This document shows positions 48,613 through 60,740 of a stretch of DNA of 64,000 nucleotides, piece by piece. This stretch comes from Vanilla planifolia (lineage: Eukaryota; Streptophyta; Magnoliopsida; Asparagales; Orchidaceae). The notes under the pieces are model-generated. The model ran no database searches, had not been told where the DNA came from, and saw nothing but the letters and a program-made list of their open reading frames with translations. Position 1 is the first letter of the stretch. Each line of letters opens with the position of its first letter. The stretch covers positions 28,111,333 to 28,175,332 of the forward strand of contig CM043875.1 of NCBI GenBank assembly GCA_023846275.1, read 5' to 3'. Both the position numbers and the translations under genes were made by a program.

Positions 48613-50025
48613 ATGGTGGGAAGTGTACTACGCAGGAGCAGCCGGCGCGCAAGGACCACGGCTAGCAACTCCCCTGCGAGGGAATGTGCTTCATCATCGT
48701 CTGAAGCTGGACAGCCACTTGACGGGGTTCTTCCTCCTACTGACGGAGCCGCACTGGCGGTCGATTACGGGGTGACGAGAGAGGGGGTCACGGAGGAGAA
48801 CAATAGTACCGGAGAAGCGGAGACTCATAGGGCTACGGAACATTTACCTGCTAAGGCCAGCTTCAGAGAGGTATTTATAGCCCGCAACGTCCAGAATGGC
48901 AACCTGGTGAACACCTCTGCTCGCCCGGCTAATGTCGATGTCAAGGAGCGTGCTGCTGCGGTCCCGGACGTGGCGGAGGATGGTGAAGTCGTAGTTTCTT
49001 CTGAAGCCTGCCAACGGCGAATCGATTTCCACAAATATGACCTGGTAGGCCGTATATTCGGGAACACGCTGCCCTTTCCGATGATCGCCAGAGTACTGCT
49101 CAAACGCTGGGGCCACCACACGAACTTTAAAGTGTTTGATCTATCCGCAAATTGTTTCTGCTTACACTTCGTATCAGAGGAGGAAAGGAATGAAGTGTGG
49201 CTCGGGGGGCCGTGGCAAATTGCCGGCCAAGCCATGGGCCTGGATGTTTGGTCGCATAAGTTCAGTCCCGGTGACTCCCACGCCATGTGCGCGCCGATTT
49301 GGGTGTGGTTTCCCGGTCTTCCCCTGATCTACTGGGATACGGACAACATACTGCGGATTGCGAAGGCTATAGGGGATCCGTTCCTTCTCGATGGGTGGAC
49401 GGCGGCCATGGAGAGATCGTCATATGCACGGGTATGTATTCGCACAGACCTCTCGAAACCTCTGAAGCCGGGAGTTTGGCTAAAAGGCGACTACGGAAGG
49501 ACCTACCAAAAGTTTGAATACAAGGGATTGCCGAGGGTTTGTTTCTCATGCGGTCGCGCGGGACATCTTGCTAGCCAATGCATTGGGCAGGTTATGAAGG
49601 TGGTGTCTCAGCCCGGACAGAGTGCATGCTCGAGAATGAAGACAAACGTGGAACAGAGGAATGGAGGAGATACCCCCACCGAGGCTACAGGAGAAGCGCA
49701 CGGATTTGGGCCTTGGATGCTAGTCCAACACAAACGGAGGAAGACCGGTGCTGATGTTCGCAAGGATCCGGCGGCCATGGCTAGTCATGGACCCAGGAAG
49801 GATACTCAAGTCAGTCGCTTAAGGGAACGCGGGAGGAGCAGATCAAGGCGAGGCTCACCTACCAGGAGCCGAGCTCAATTCGCGATGGGCCCTGGAGACC
49901 GGAGCGTGGGGGCGGATGGTGCGAAGCTGGAAGCTCGAAGGGGTGGAATCAAGGGGAAGCTGACAGAATCCTTGATGGCTCGGGAGAAGGAGCCGCCCAA
50001 TGGCGCGGGGGGTGGTGTGGCTTAG
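48613..50025 (+). CDS. LINE ORF1 protein (DUF4283 / zinc-knuckle, gag-like RNA binding)
   Basis: Open frame of 470 residues starting at an ATG after a GC-rich leader. A low-complexity N-terminus (1-130) is followed by a DUF4283-type domain (about 137-250, including IARVLLKRWG, GGPWQIAGQAMGLDVW and APIWVWFPGLPLIYW) and a CX2CX4HX4C zinc knuckle at residues 310-323 (CFSCGRAGHLASQC). A basic Arg/Ser-rich tail with RGRSRSRRGSPTRSR follows. Plant L1 ORF1 proteins bind the element's RNA and help form the ribonucleoprotein for target-primed reverse transcription. No interruption was seen. It is the first cistron of a two-ORF element, with ORF2 starting 67 nt downstream. Confidence 0.9.
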   Translation: MVGSVLRRSSRRARTTASNSPARECASSSSEAGQPLDGVLPPTDGAALAVDYGVTREGVTEENNSTGEAETHRATEHLPAKASFREVFIARNVQNGNLVNTSARPANVDVKERAAAVPDVAEDGEVVVSSEACQRRIDFHKYDLVGRIFGNTLPFPMIARVLLKRWGHHTNFKVFDLSANCFCLHFVSEEERNEVWLGGPWQIAGQAMGLDVWSHKFSPGDSHAMCAPIWVWFPGLPLIYWDTDNILRIAKAIGDPFLLDGWTAAMERSSYARVCIRTDLSKPLKPGVWLKGDYGRTYQKFEYKGLPRVCFSCGRAGHLASQCIGQVMKVVSQPGQSACSRMKTNVEQRNGGDTPTEATGEAHGFGPWMLVQHKRRKTGADVRKDPAAMASHGPRKDTQVSRLRERGRSRSRRGSPTRSRAQFAMGPGDRSVGADGAKLEARRGGIKGKLTESLMAREKEPPNGAGGGVA

Positions 50026-50092
50026 CATACAGCTTACGGCTGCGCTTCGTGGGGCGCAGCGGCCATCTACGGTGGTGGCGGAAGGCAGGGGA

Positions 50093-53000
50093 ATGCAGCA
50101 GAAGATGAATATCATTGTGTGGAACATTAGAGGCATCAAAAAGATGAAGTCCAGGAGTTATTTGCGCAGGTTGATCCGTGAAAGGAATGTTACTGTTGTG
50201 GCGTTAATGGAGACAAAGGCTGTGGAGTTTTCCAGAAAAGACGCTAATTGGCTGCTTGGGGGAGGATGGGATTTTGAGGCACATCCCTCAGAGGGACTAT
50301 CTGCTGGATTTCTTATTCTGTGGAGGAAGGAGGTGGAGCTTGTGGTCTCTGGCGCTTCATCTCATACTATGGCTTGCACTATCAAGACTTCACACGATGG
50401 CAGGTTGAATTGCTACTTCGTTTACGGCCCAAGGTGCCATCACAGACGACGGATTATTTGGGAAGATGTACGGAGTTTCGGCGGCAGTAATGAGCCTTTG
50501 CTAGTTGCTGGAGATTTTAATTTGATCTTGGCACCAGAAGAAAAGCAGGGGGGTCGGCGCTTTCTTTATAGCAAGGACCAACAGGATTTTGTGGACATTA
50601 TGCAGGAGCTTCAACTTGTGGACTTGGGGTTTTCCGGCAACAGATTTACTTGGAGTAATGGGAAGCAGGGGGGAGCGCGTATCCTTGAACGTCTGGACCG
50701 GGCTCTCATGAATTCGGCGGGGCTGATTGCCTTTCCTAATTGTTCGGTTCAACACCTAAGCAGGCTGGGTTCGGATCATTGTCCATTGCTGGTTAAGGTG
50801 GAAGGCGGAGATCAGTGGCAGCAATCTAGCAGGCTATTGTTCGATAGTGTGTGGCTGGATTTCCCTCAATCTTTCCAGGTGGTGGAGAAGGCCTGGAGGA
50901 GGAATGCTAAGGGCGACAGTATGGAGATAGTGATGACAAAATTCAAGCGGTCAATATGGGCATTACGCAGGTGGAGCCGTCAGGAGGTGGGGAATATTGT
51001 TGATCGGAACAAGGTGTTGGAGCAGGACATTGATGAGCTCCAAAACAGGGAATCTAGCGATGGTCTGTCGGATGAGGACCATATGCGGCTTGGTGTTTTG
51101 GTTGCTGCTTTTCACCGGGGGTGTGCTCTCGAGGAACAGTGGTGGTGGCAGCGCGCTAAGGTACATTGGGCGCAACTTGGGGATTGCAACTCGAGGTTCT
51201 TCCACATCGCGGCATCGGCTCGTAATAGGGGGAACCGCATTACTTCTTTGCGGGACGCTGACGGTGATATTGTGGACTCTCCCGACAATATTAGACGTCT
51301 TGTCTTCGAGTTTTTTGAACGGAAATGGGGAGATAGCTACATGGAACCACTGCCTCCGATCACCCCGCTCTCCGGGTTTGTCAGTGAGGAGGCTGGCCGG
51401 TCTTTGCCGAAGAGTGACGGAAGATGAGATTTTGGTGGCTATGCGGGGCATTAAAAGGAACCGCGCCCCTGGTATTGACGGCATTACTATGGATTTTGTC
51501 AATGGGTATTGGAGAGTCACGCATCGGGACATCATCAAGGCTGTCTTGGCATTTTTTGAGGGGTGTAGTATGCCGGAGAGTTGGAAGGATACTCTTGTGG
51601 TTCTTATCTCGAAGAAGCAAGGTGCTTGCCGCCCGGAGCATTTTATGCCGATTAGCCTGTGTAACACAATTTATAAAGTGGTGGCTCGAATTCTTGTTGG
51701 CAGGCTGAAGTCGCTGCTGCCAAGCCTTGTGTCTCAGGAACAGGCGGCCTTTGTCCCAGGGAGGAGTATATCAGATAACATAAATATATGCCCAGGAGAT
51801 GGTATCGAAAATGCGATCTTGCACTGCTGCCTCCGACCTTATGGCAGTGAAAGTTGACATGGAGCAGGCCTATGATAGGGTTCGCTGGGATTTTCTGTTC
51901 GAAACTATGAAGGCTATGCGGTTTCCTGACACTTGGTGCAACTGGATTACCGCATGTATTTCTGGTCCCAGGTACGTTGTACTGATCAATGGAGCGCGGC
52001 TTCCTTGGGTGTCGGCGCGTCGTGGTCTCCGGCAAGGCTGCCCATTATCCCCCTTCCTATTTGTCATGTCCATGGAGTACTTGTCGTGCATGATACGGGA
52101 TTATGAATCCCGGCAGCTGCTCGGATTTAGGCCGGGTATGCATACTCCGTTGGTTTCCCATCTCCTGTTCGCGGATGATGTGCTGATTTTTGCGCCAGCT
52201 TCCAGGGCGGCTGCGGGGGCAGTTCGCCGCATTTTGCGGGAGTTTGAGGGCAGCGCTGGATTGAAGGCTAACTTGTCCAAATCTAACGTCTACTTCAGCA
52301 GCAGGTTCAGCAAGAAGCGGGCCAGCTTAATCTCACGGAAGCTCGGAATGACTACTGGCCGTGCCTTGGTGTACTTGGGGGTCCCCATTACTGCGCGCCG
52401 GGTGACTAAGGAAGAGCTGAGCACCTTAATCCAAAGAATTGACCACACAGTAATCAGCTGGGGCGGACGGATTCTGTCGCTCGCTGGAAGGGCGGTGCTG
52501 GCGTCCTCGGTTCTCTGTGCAATCCCCAACCACATTTTGCGCCACTGCTGGGTGCCGGTGGGAGCCATGGCAACAATTGAACGCAGAATCAGGCTGTTCC
52601 TATGGGGCGGCACAAGCAGCGTTCGGACGCTGCATTACGCCTCCTGGGACTGTGTATCTTCGTCGAAGGCGGCCGGCGGGCTCGGGCTGCGGGACTTGTG
52701 TATTTGGCACCAGGCCCTGCAAATGGCAAACTGTAAACGCATCCTTGGGCGCGAGGGCGGACTATGGGTCGATTTGATGAGAAGGAAGTACGGGTTCGAC
52801 GACCCGTTGATGAAGACACCCCGGAATGCCTCGGCCGTCTGCAAAATGATCCTGGGAGCCATGCCGACGGCGTTTTCATGCTTTGTGTGGCGCATCGGCG
52901 ACGGGCGGCGGGTGAGATTTATGGAGGACAATTGGATCGGGGTTCTGCCTATCTGCTGCTGGCCCACGTTCATCAATGTCTGTACAAGGTGGCCGGTAAG

Positions 53001-54258
53001 CGTTGCCGAGTGCATCAGGGACGACGGCGCGTGGAATCTTGAAGCTATCTCCAGCTGGGCGGGTGAGGAGCTTGTTGAAAGAATCAGACACCTCCTGCGT
53101 GCTCGAAACTCCGCCCAAGATTGCCTGGTCCAGACGCATACCGAAAAGGAGAAGGTCCACAGTGGCCGCGTCTATGCACAGATCAAACGCGAATCGTCCC
53201 CTGCTGGAGGCGGCGACCGGCGGCGTGAGGAAGCTACGGGGAGAATCTGGAAGCTAAAGGTGTTGCCGCGGGTTCGGATTTTCCTTTGGCTGGCTACCGG
53301 CGATTTTCTGCCTACGGCGACATGGAAGGCTCGCCGGGGAATTAGCCGTGATCCCCTGTGCCCGTTCGGTTGCATGGAGGAGGAAACCCTGCAGCATGCG
53401 CTGTGGGTTTGTCCACATGCCCGGGACGTGTGGGGGACCAGCCACGCGCGCCTTGCGCTGAGCGAGTTGGGCTGGCCCAAGGGTGCGGCGCTCGGGTTTG
53501 AAATTTTGGAAAAGCTATGTGGATTCTTAAGCTCTTCTGCGGCGCGGCGCGACGGTGCGGTACAGCATGTGGCAACAATTGCTACCACCCTGTATTACAT
53601 CTGGTCGAGGAGGAATGCCCTTATTCACAATGGCTTCGTGCCTACTCTTTGCTCTGTGTCTCGGACGGTGAGGTTCGAGGTAAGCACAACCCTCAGGAGG
53701 CATCTTATTCATTCATCTCTGTCCAGCGGGAATCCTAGCAAGTCCTCGGATTTGCTTGTTACGAACGGTTGGTTTCCCCCCCCTACAGGATGGATCAAGG
53801 TCAATTGTGATGCCGCGGTTGGGGATTCCATAGCTGGTCTTGGAGTTGTTATTAGAGACTGCTCTGGCAAACCTCTTGTGGTGGCCGGCAGGAGGATGTT
53901 CTCTGTGGCTGTCGATATGATGGAGGTCTAGGCCATAATGATGGCCTTTGATCTCCTGAGGGAGTTTCTCCCCCAGCATCGTGCAGTTGAATTCCAGTCT
54001 GATTCGATGGCTGCACTTCTGGAGGCTCGGGATATGGTTACCAAACCGAGTGGGGAGGGGATGTTTGCTGTTTCCTTGCAGTATGTTAGGGCCATGGAGG
54101 CGTGCCGGTTTTCCCATATCCACAGGGAGGGAAACGAGCCTGCTGACTGGGTTGCTCGCAGAGCTTGTACTCATGAGTTTATTTGGGGTCCTGGGGAATC
54201 CCTTCCTCAGCCTCTCATTCAACTATTGCTGACTGATTTTCTGTTTGATCCCCCTTGA
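50093..54258 (+). pseudogene. LINE ORF2 (endonuclease, reverse transcriptase, RNase H), disrupted
   Basis: The first segment, 50093-51427, encodes the AP-type endonuclease: WNIRGI, METK, GDFNLIL, FTWSNG and SDHCPLLV are all present. The RT follows, with KRNRAPGIDGI (about 51.45 kb), VDMEQAYDRVRWDFL (51.86 kb), GLRQGCPLSPFLF (52.03 kb) and LLFADDVLIF (52.17 kb). A zinc-binding region with LPRVRIFLWL and a Cys/His cluster lies at about 53.25-53.43 kb. An RNase H domain starts near WIKVNCDAAV (53.79 kb). The reading frame shifts near 51.40 kb and again near 51.79 kb. A TAG at 53929-53931 interrupts RNase H at the site where the family usually has its second acidic residue. The frame after the TAG is the same as before it. 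So there are three lesions by my reading, and a full polyprotein cannot be made. Confidence 0.88.
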
Positions 54259-54323
54259 GGATCTACTATAAAACTTGTGTGGCTTTGCCACTTTTGATAT
54301 AATGATATATCCATTTCAAAAAA

Positions 54324-54337
54324 AAAGACAAACATGA
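54324..54337. repeat. Right target-site duplication of the LINE
   Basis: AAAGACAAACATGA directly after the A tract, identical to 48128-48141. Confidence 0.85.
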
Positions 54338-55050
54338 TAAGCTAACAAATGTAAATGTTGCAAAAAAAAAAAATTGTTGAATTCATACTTGAGCATTATT
54401 CTTTTAACAATAATATTAGATACAAGCAATATTAATGGATAATGAATTTTATTTGTTATACAATATATCATGTGGATCTACTTTTTCATTTATGAATAAT
54501 GTGATTAAAATTGCATTCACATAACATTAAAGTAGAGTACATGACACTCGACCTAAGTATGATAAAATTGAAAACTTACCATAATTTTAGAATGTAAATC
54601 TAATAAAGATCTTATATTTCAAAGTGTTTTTTATTCTTATTAGTTTTCTCAAGAGAATGAGTGATCAATTTAGATTGCATAGGATATTAGTTACTATAAA
54701 TATTCTAAAATGTAATTTGAGAAAAAAAATTAGTTTGATTCCTTCTTAATTGATTAAAAAAATACATTTTAGGTAAATATGAAAATTTTATTTCCAAATT
54801 ATAATTAAAATTTATAAATATTATAAAAACCTTTATTAAAGACTTACCTTCACAAGATTAGAGTGATAGATTAAACATAATAAGATAGTGTTAGAGTGAC
54901 TGATGCTCCTCTTTACAAAATTTTTATTGTATTGAATTGATTATTAAATATATATACTTTTTAATATTTTTTGAGAAACTTATATCTTGTATAAATAATT
55001 AAATGTATTTCAGTGCATTTGCATAGTAGAAAAACCCAATTAGATATTAG
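54338..55050. other. AT-rich spacer upstream of the PDCD5 gene
   Basis: No gene or element was recognised. It probably includes the distal promoter of the next gene. Confidence 0.5.
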
Positions 55051-55057
55051 TTCGAAG

Positions 55058-55081
55058 CGGTTCCGGTTCCGGTTCCGGTTT
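55058..55081 (+). repeat. (CGGTTC)n hexamer repeat at the PDCD5 promoter/5' leader
   Basis: About four units of CGGTTC at the point where composition shifts from AT-rich to GC-rich. Position suggests it lies at or near the transcription start of the PDCD5 gene. Confidence 0.7.
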
Positions 55082-55203
55082 GCGGGTTCAAGAAGGGCAC
55101 AAAACATCGTGGTCCGCCTGCACGATTCATCAGAGTGGTCAAGGGGAAAAAGCCGAGGAACCCTACTGCCATCATCGCTGATTGATTGACCTTTCAGCTA
55201 ACT

Positions 55204-57777
55204 ATGGTATTTCGAATGATTAATTTCTTGTTCGCAGTTTTTATTTTTCTTGAAACTGCATGCATTAAGGGTATCTGCATTTTTTTTTTCAGATTTTTTT
55301 TGTAAATTTTGTTGAACTATGGTGATTTTTGTTCGACAAAAGGTAGGTCACGGAGTCGATGTTCGGAAAATGCGATTATTTATCGTTTCGACTTTTTCGG
55401 ACTCAGGCATATTGGCGATTTATATTTCGATGACGAGTTATATTGTTTGCTCTTTGAATTGTCCGAAGTTCTGAAACTGGCGAACCTCAATTTATCGTTG
55501 TGTTTATGATACTGACTTCTGTAAAAAAAAAAAAAATGATGTATTTTGCGGAGAATTATTTGGGAGTGTTGTGGCTGTGATTCTTAAAGATGTGACAAGA
55601 CGCCAAGTTATGTAAGTAGGCTTAATTATATTGCACAGGCATCAATTATGAAATGCTGTACTTGCATTTCCATCTTTATTTCAACCAAGTGGTGTTTGGT
55701 TCATGAATTTTCTGACATTATTGGACTCAATCTACTAGTAACTTTTCTTTATGATCAAATCACATAAAGTCTTTCAAAAAAGTCTCTTGTCATGTCTTGT
55801 TTAGTATTTCTTTACTCCTTTTCTTCTTTTTCCTTTTCTCCTTTCTCCTATCTATTAAAAGAGTTCTAGTAATTTATCTTTGTTTAAGTAGTTTATGTTT
55901 CATGTTCAAAATATATAATATGATTGGCCTCATAAGGCTTATCCCAATCGGTATTAGACCAAACTTATATTGAGTTCAGCCTTTTGTACATTCTATTGAG
56001 TATAGCCCCTTATACATCTTATCATCCTCACCTGTACTATACTCTTTTTATTGTAAATTTGCTTTATATAGGCTAACATTCGTTGCAATATAATTTTGTC
56101 ATCTTCATTGTAACTTCATAAAACTTACATTTAATATTGTGTAGAATATTTGACTTCACAACACGTCTCATCCAACTTGTTTTGTAGCATGTTTTTATTC
56201 CCAATTATTTTAGTGCATAGACCCAAGATGAAGAAATATCTTATTCTTTGATATTTTATACACACCAATTTTCGTTTATATGTGATTAGTATTGCTTTAT
56301 TGTCTTTGTTTTCTATATGTTTTGTTTTAGATCTATCAAGGTTGAATGCTTTCTCCATAACTATAGGTTTTAAAGAGCTAATTTGAGCACGTGCTTTATG
56401 CAATCAATAAAAAGTTTGTACTTGTGATTGCTTTATTATGCATTAATATGCTTTTGCAATAGGACCAAAGAAAAGTTTTTAAGCAATTTTGAAATGAATT
56501 TAACAAAAAAAAAAGCTTTATCCTTTTTCCTAATCTTATTAACAAATACAATTTCATATAAAAAAGCATATGCCATGGTATCTTATAATGAATTTGACTA
56601 GATAGAATATCCATAGCTTATATAACAAGACAAGGAATTAAAGTAAAGAATGTATGAAATTCAATTGTAAAAGAAAATTGTTAGTCAAACCTCTTTTAAG
56701 TGTATAAAACATCATTGCTCAATTTTATGTCCTCAATAATACCAATATAAGCAATGTTAAACTCTGTTTTAATTGTCATCCAAAATACTTTATATGAAAC
56801 TATATCATATTATTTTTAATTCAATAAAAAATTAGTAAATACCTTGTCTAGCTTTATTCTTCTTCATGAAATCTTTTTGCAATGAGTGCATAATCTTATA
56901 GGTAAATCCTCCTCACATGAAAGTAAATTGATTTTGGGATATTTTTCCCTTTCATTGTAATATGTGTTCAATAACTCTCCTCTAGTTTCAAAGTATGATT
57001 CATCATCTTTATTCACTTGTAATTATCATAATTTTGATTATTCTCTATGTTGTTATGAATGGTTTTTAAGTATTTTTTTCTTAATTTATCTAGTTTTTTT
57101 AAGTTTTAATAATGACGTTGAATAATTTCTTGAGCCAAGTGTTTCCTTATTTTCATTTGACCATTAATAAGAATGGTAGATGCACTTACTATTTTTTCAC
57201 AACTCATCTTCTTTAAAACTTTCCTCATTCTCATAGTTCATTTCATGAGATGGAATGGTCATTCTCTAAGGGCTGAACAATTTAATGCGAAGATTAATTT
57301 TAATTGCCAACTAGGGTGATCCTGAGCTTGAAGCGATACGACAAAGAAGGATGCAAGAGCTTATGGCTGAACATGGCATTGTAAGTAATTACGTAACTTG
57401 TTGTTTTCATTGTGTTATTATCAGGTTGTTTTCATTTTTTATGGAAGAAAAATCTGATATTTTCATCAGAGTAATGAGCAGAATGAAGGTAAACAGAAGG
57501 CACAAGAAGATGCCAAAAGGTTAGGCTTTTTTCATTATTATTACCTTTTTGAGTGTCTGTTATAGGGGGTTTATGTTTGGATCATTCATGATGAAATGTT
57601 TGAGCTGTCTTGTTTATTGTCAGTGCAATGCTTTATTTCAAGTTATTTATACATAATACAGTTTTTGTTAATTCCTTCATTCAAATCTAAGCATAATGAT
57701 GTATTAATTTAGGGAAGCTGAAGAACGTAGACAACTTATGCTTAGCCAAATCCTGTCAGCTGAAGCAAGAGAGAGGC
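55204..57777 (+). CDS. PDCD5 (TFAR19) homologue, 5' part of gene (partial)
   Basis: Three coding exons are clear: 57315-57380 (GDPELEAIRQRRMQELMAEHGI), 57470-57519 (SNEQNEGKQKAQEDAKR, with the Arg codon split) and 57713-57777 (EAEERRQLMLSQILSAEARER plus one base). They match the conserved N-terminal half of PDCD5, a small (about 125-130 residue) DNA/chaperonin-binding protein linked in plants and animals to programmed cell death. The most likely start is the ATG at 55204-55206, directly followed by a GTATTT donor after a GC-rich leader (55058-55203); spliced to 57315 it gives MGDPELEAI, close to the usual MADPELEAI. An ATG|GTGATT at 55319-55321 is a weaker alternative. The exons for LARIALVKPEKARGVEDV and the rest were not found downstream to the end of the window, so the next intron is longer than 6.2 kb or the gene is truncated. 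Confidence 0.85.
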
Positions 57778-60214
57778 GTGAGTTTTGTACCTGCTTGCAT
57801 GATTTCATTTGTTCAAATGTGATACATGACTTATACCTACTTGTTGGCTTGTGCAACATCTTTATCATATTTTTCTCACTTATGCTTCTTGAGACATGAT
57901 ATTTGTGTATAACTCAGTAAATCATTCACTAATCTTGAGCAAATTAATTGATTGCTATTCATTTCTATTGTATTTTCTTATGTGTCTTGATACCTTTCTA
58001 ATTTCCATTCTTTTAAACATTTTTAAAATTTTCTTTGCAAATAAAAAAAAAATTTAGGAGTTGCTACGAAGTGGATAATTGTAGGTTTGTGGTAAATGCA
58101 ATGCAAAGCCATTAGTAGGCTAAGTTCTGGCATTATTTTTAATATTAAGCAACCCGGCCCCATGAGATCAAATCGCACATAGTTCTTGGAGATGAAGCTA
58201 AATCTTTTGCTATAAAAGTGAGACTAATAAAATAGATCTTAGACCCTTAAAAACAACACTGCCGGGATAATAAAGCAGGAGCAGCGGCAACGCTTGATCA
58301 CTGTGATATCCACATCATAAGGATTTGAGATAAACTTAAAATCATGTCTCTCCAAGTGGGCAGCCATAATAGGTTCGTCCACTGGAACAGAAGAATGTGC
58401 ATTAGGATTTTGTGATCAGATTGAAATACGGAGATAAGTATTAGTAAACAGTTAACGATTAAGTTCCTCTATTTAGCACAACTAAAGGGAAAATTAGAAA
58501 GAAAATTAGCAATGTGGCAAACTAACAATGCAACAGTTAAGATTGCCATTAACTACCAACTAGAGAACATGATAATGACACAGCAGGCTGAATGTTGCGG
58601 AGTAGATTTTGATAATGACCTGCAATGATTATGGTAAAGCATTGTCAACCAAAATTGTCAACTGAATTGAAAGTGAAAGTGGTGAATCAGATGAGAAAAG
58701 CAACAGGAGCAGCTTGCCAAATATAACACCATAAGGATACCGAATAAGGGCAGAAATACAACCACATTTAGAACATTAATTATATGAGCCACTGCTCATA
58801 CAGCCAACAATTCCCGGATGTAGGCTGTATACGAGGCTTTCTAGTCATCAACAGTGATATTAACATCCAATTCAAGCAATTAAATGTTTCAATAGTGACC
58901 AAACCAAAAGAGAATTGCCATGTGTTATAAGGACCAGAGCAGTTATGTCCAGCGGAAACGACAATGCAACTTAAATAAAAATACATCGAGAGTTATCCCT
59001 TAAATAGCTTAGCTTTTGAGCCCCTTGTAAAGCTTTTCTTGTTATATGCCATTTCTCAATGTTGATGTGGAGTTTGGGGCTGCTTGATTTGACACAAGGT
59101 TCAAGAATGAAGAAGATATAAAGTTGCTGAATGAATAGAGTTGTGGCTGTACCATGCACATGACACATAGCAAAAAGAAGAGTAACCATATATCATTTTA
59201 GGAGAAGTTTGAATCAATTAAGAGAACTAAAGACACCCTTTAAGAATTATTGCTACCAAAATATGGAGACTCCATTTATCCAAAAGTTTGATACCAAGAA
59301 ATTGCTCATAAGCAAGAGGGCCACTAAGGTTCCTTCTTTAAAAGAATTAGAACCTTTAATAACAAGTAAGCTAGCCACACAATTAGAAAGTTTAGCAAGT
59401 CAAAGATCTCTAATTTCATAAATAAGATTGATTTTTTTGATAAGGTAGAAATAATTCCAAGGACTAGGGGTGCAACTTGGGTTGCTAGATCCAAGAACCA
59501 TTTCAAATTTGACATAAATTGGAGTAAAAATCAGATTCAATAATTACTTTGCTCTTGGTTTATAAAATTTGGGTTATTTTTTGGTTCCTAATTGGATATG
59601 CAAGAAGTACTCCAATACCTGAATTTTTATAAAAGTGTTACTTTGATAATTAAAATATGTTATATTTAAAAAAATATATAATTGTAATTAAAAAATAGAT
59701 TTTGTAAATTATGTTTAATGTGTGTTCAAAAATATTATAAGTGGAATTGAGTCTTGGCTTGAACCATTTCTTGCTTTTGAATTGGGTACCATTTGATCTA
59801 AGATAATTGTGGTTGATTTCTTGATCCAGTTAGAATTGAATAGATTTAATTCGAGTTGCATAGCTACATTGACAAGACAAATGCTTTTGATGTAACAAAT
59901 GATGAAATCATATTAGAATAGTTATAGGCTAACAGATAGTCCACTCCATTGAATGTAATATAGAATAGTATGATTCACACTATTAATGCAACGAGACCTT
60001 GAAAAGTTGGACCTTATTCTCATTATCCTAGAAAAAGATCACTATTGTTCTTTGTCCATTAATGGGTATTATAAAATTAAATATTTCTTGATCTATCAAT
60101 ATTTCTTTTTGTTAAATAAGCCTATGCTCATTATCCTTTAAATTTCCTCCATGGTTGCAATAAGAACTATTGATGGATGAAGAAATATTTAAACACTTAT
60201 CGGTGGACAAGGAA
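57778..60214 (+). other. Long PDCD5 intron or intergenic sequence, left part
   Basis: The donor GTGAGTTT at 57778 follows phase 1. The stretch 58.13-59.2 kb is less AT-rich and has weak open frames on the minus strand (for example 58780-58986 and 58971-59189), with faint retroelement-like flavour but no assignable family. The missing PDCD5 exons were searched for by eye and not seen. Confidence 0.45.
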
Positions 60215-60740
60215 CGATGTGAGTTAGTGGTGAAGGTAGTTAATATTGGTCAACAACAGTGGCAGTTAGTGGTTGGTGGTGGTTGGTGATGGTGGAGGTT
60301 AACGGTGGTCAATAATGGTGGAGATTGGCTTGTAATGATCAATGGTGACAATTGGGGTGTTGGTACTTGCAGCAATAGCAGTTTTCAAGGGTTGTGGTGG
60401 TCAACAATGGTTGGCATCAATGGTGGTCAATGATGGTTGACAGTAGTGACACTCGACGGTAGTTGTTGATAGTAGATGGAGGTTCATAGCTAGTAGTGGA
60501 TGATAGGGTTTAGTAGGTGGTGGTCGCAGAGTATTGGTCAAAGAGGGTGGTTTGCACGTGGTGCTTGTTGGTAATTAATAGCTGGTGGTGGCTAGTGGTA
60601 GGTGGCAACCACTTGTGGGTGGAGGTTGTGGTGGATGTCAATGGGGGATGGTGGTTGCCAACGATTGATGATGATGATGATGATTAGTAACAATAGTGGC
60701 TGACAATAAGCTATGGATGATTAATGGCTTATGTTATAGC
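60215..60740 (+). repeat. G/T-rich degenerate GGT-type repeat block
   Basis: About 500 bp strongly skewed to G and T on the plus strand, with phrases GGTGGTTGGTGGTGG, AATGGTGGTCAATGATGG and GGTGGTGGCTAGTGGTAGG and a (GAT)5-type run near 60666-60684. Units are irregular, like an old trinucleotide or minisatellite expansion. Such blocks occur inside some plant non-autonomous DNA elements, but no inverted ends were found. Confidence 0.6.

Larger units (their letters stand above)
48142..54323 (+). mobile_element. L1-type LINE (non-LTR retrotransposon), near full length
   Basis: 6.2-kb element bounded by a perfect 14-bp target-site duplication and ending in a short A tract just before the right copy. 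Parts: 5' region 48142-48612, ORF1 48613-50025, 67-nt spacer, ORF2 50093 to about 54258 (endonuclease, RT, zinc-binding region, RNase H), 3' UTR about 54259-54314, then A tail. The body is GC-rich, unlike the AT-rich flanks. The RNase H domain at the ORF2 C-terminus puts it in the plant L1 lineages that carry one. The exact duplication and open ORF1 argue for a fairly recent insertion, while ORF2 has lost continuity, so this copy is probably not autonomous now. It sits between the TPK and PDCD5 genes. Confidence 0.93.

Noticed and set aside
58250-59190. Minus-strand frames with GRTYYGCP-like and YTAYIRELLAV-like strings
   Set aside because: They faintly recall a GRF zinc finger and a retroelement RNase H, but each is a single short string in an interrupted frame, too little to name a feature.
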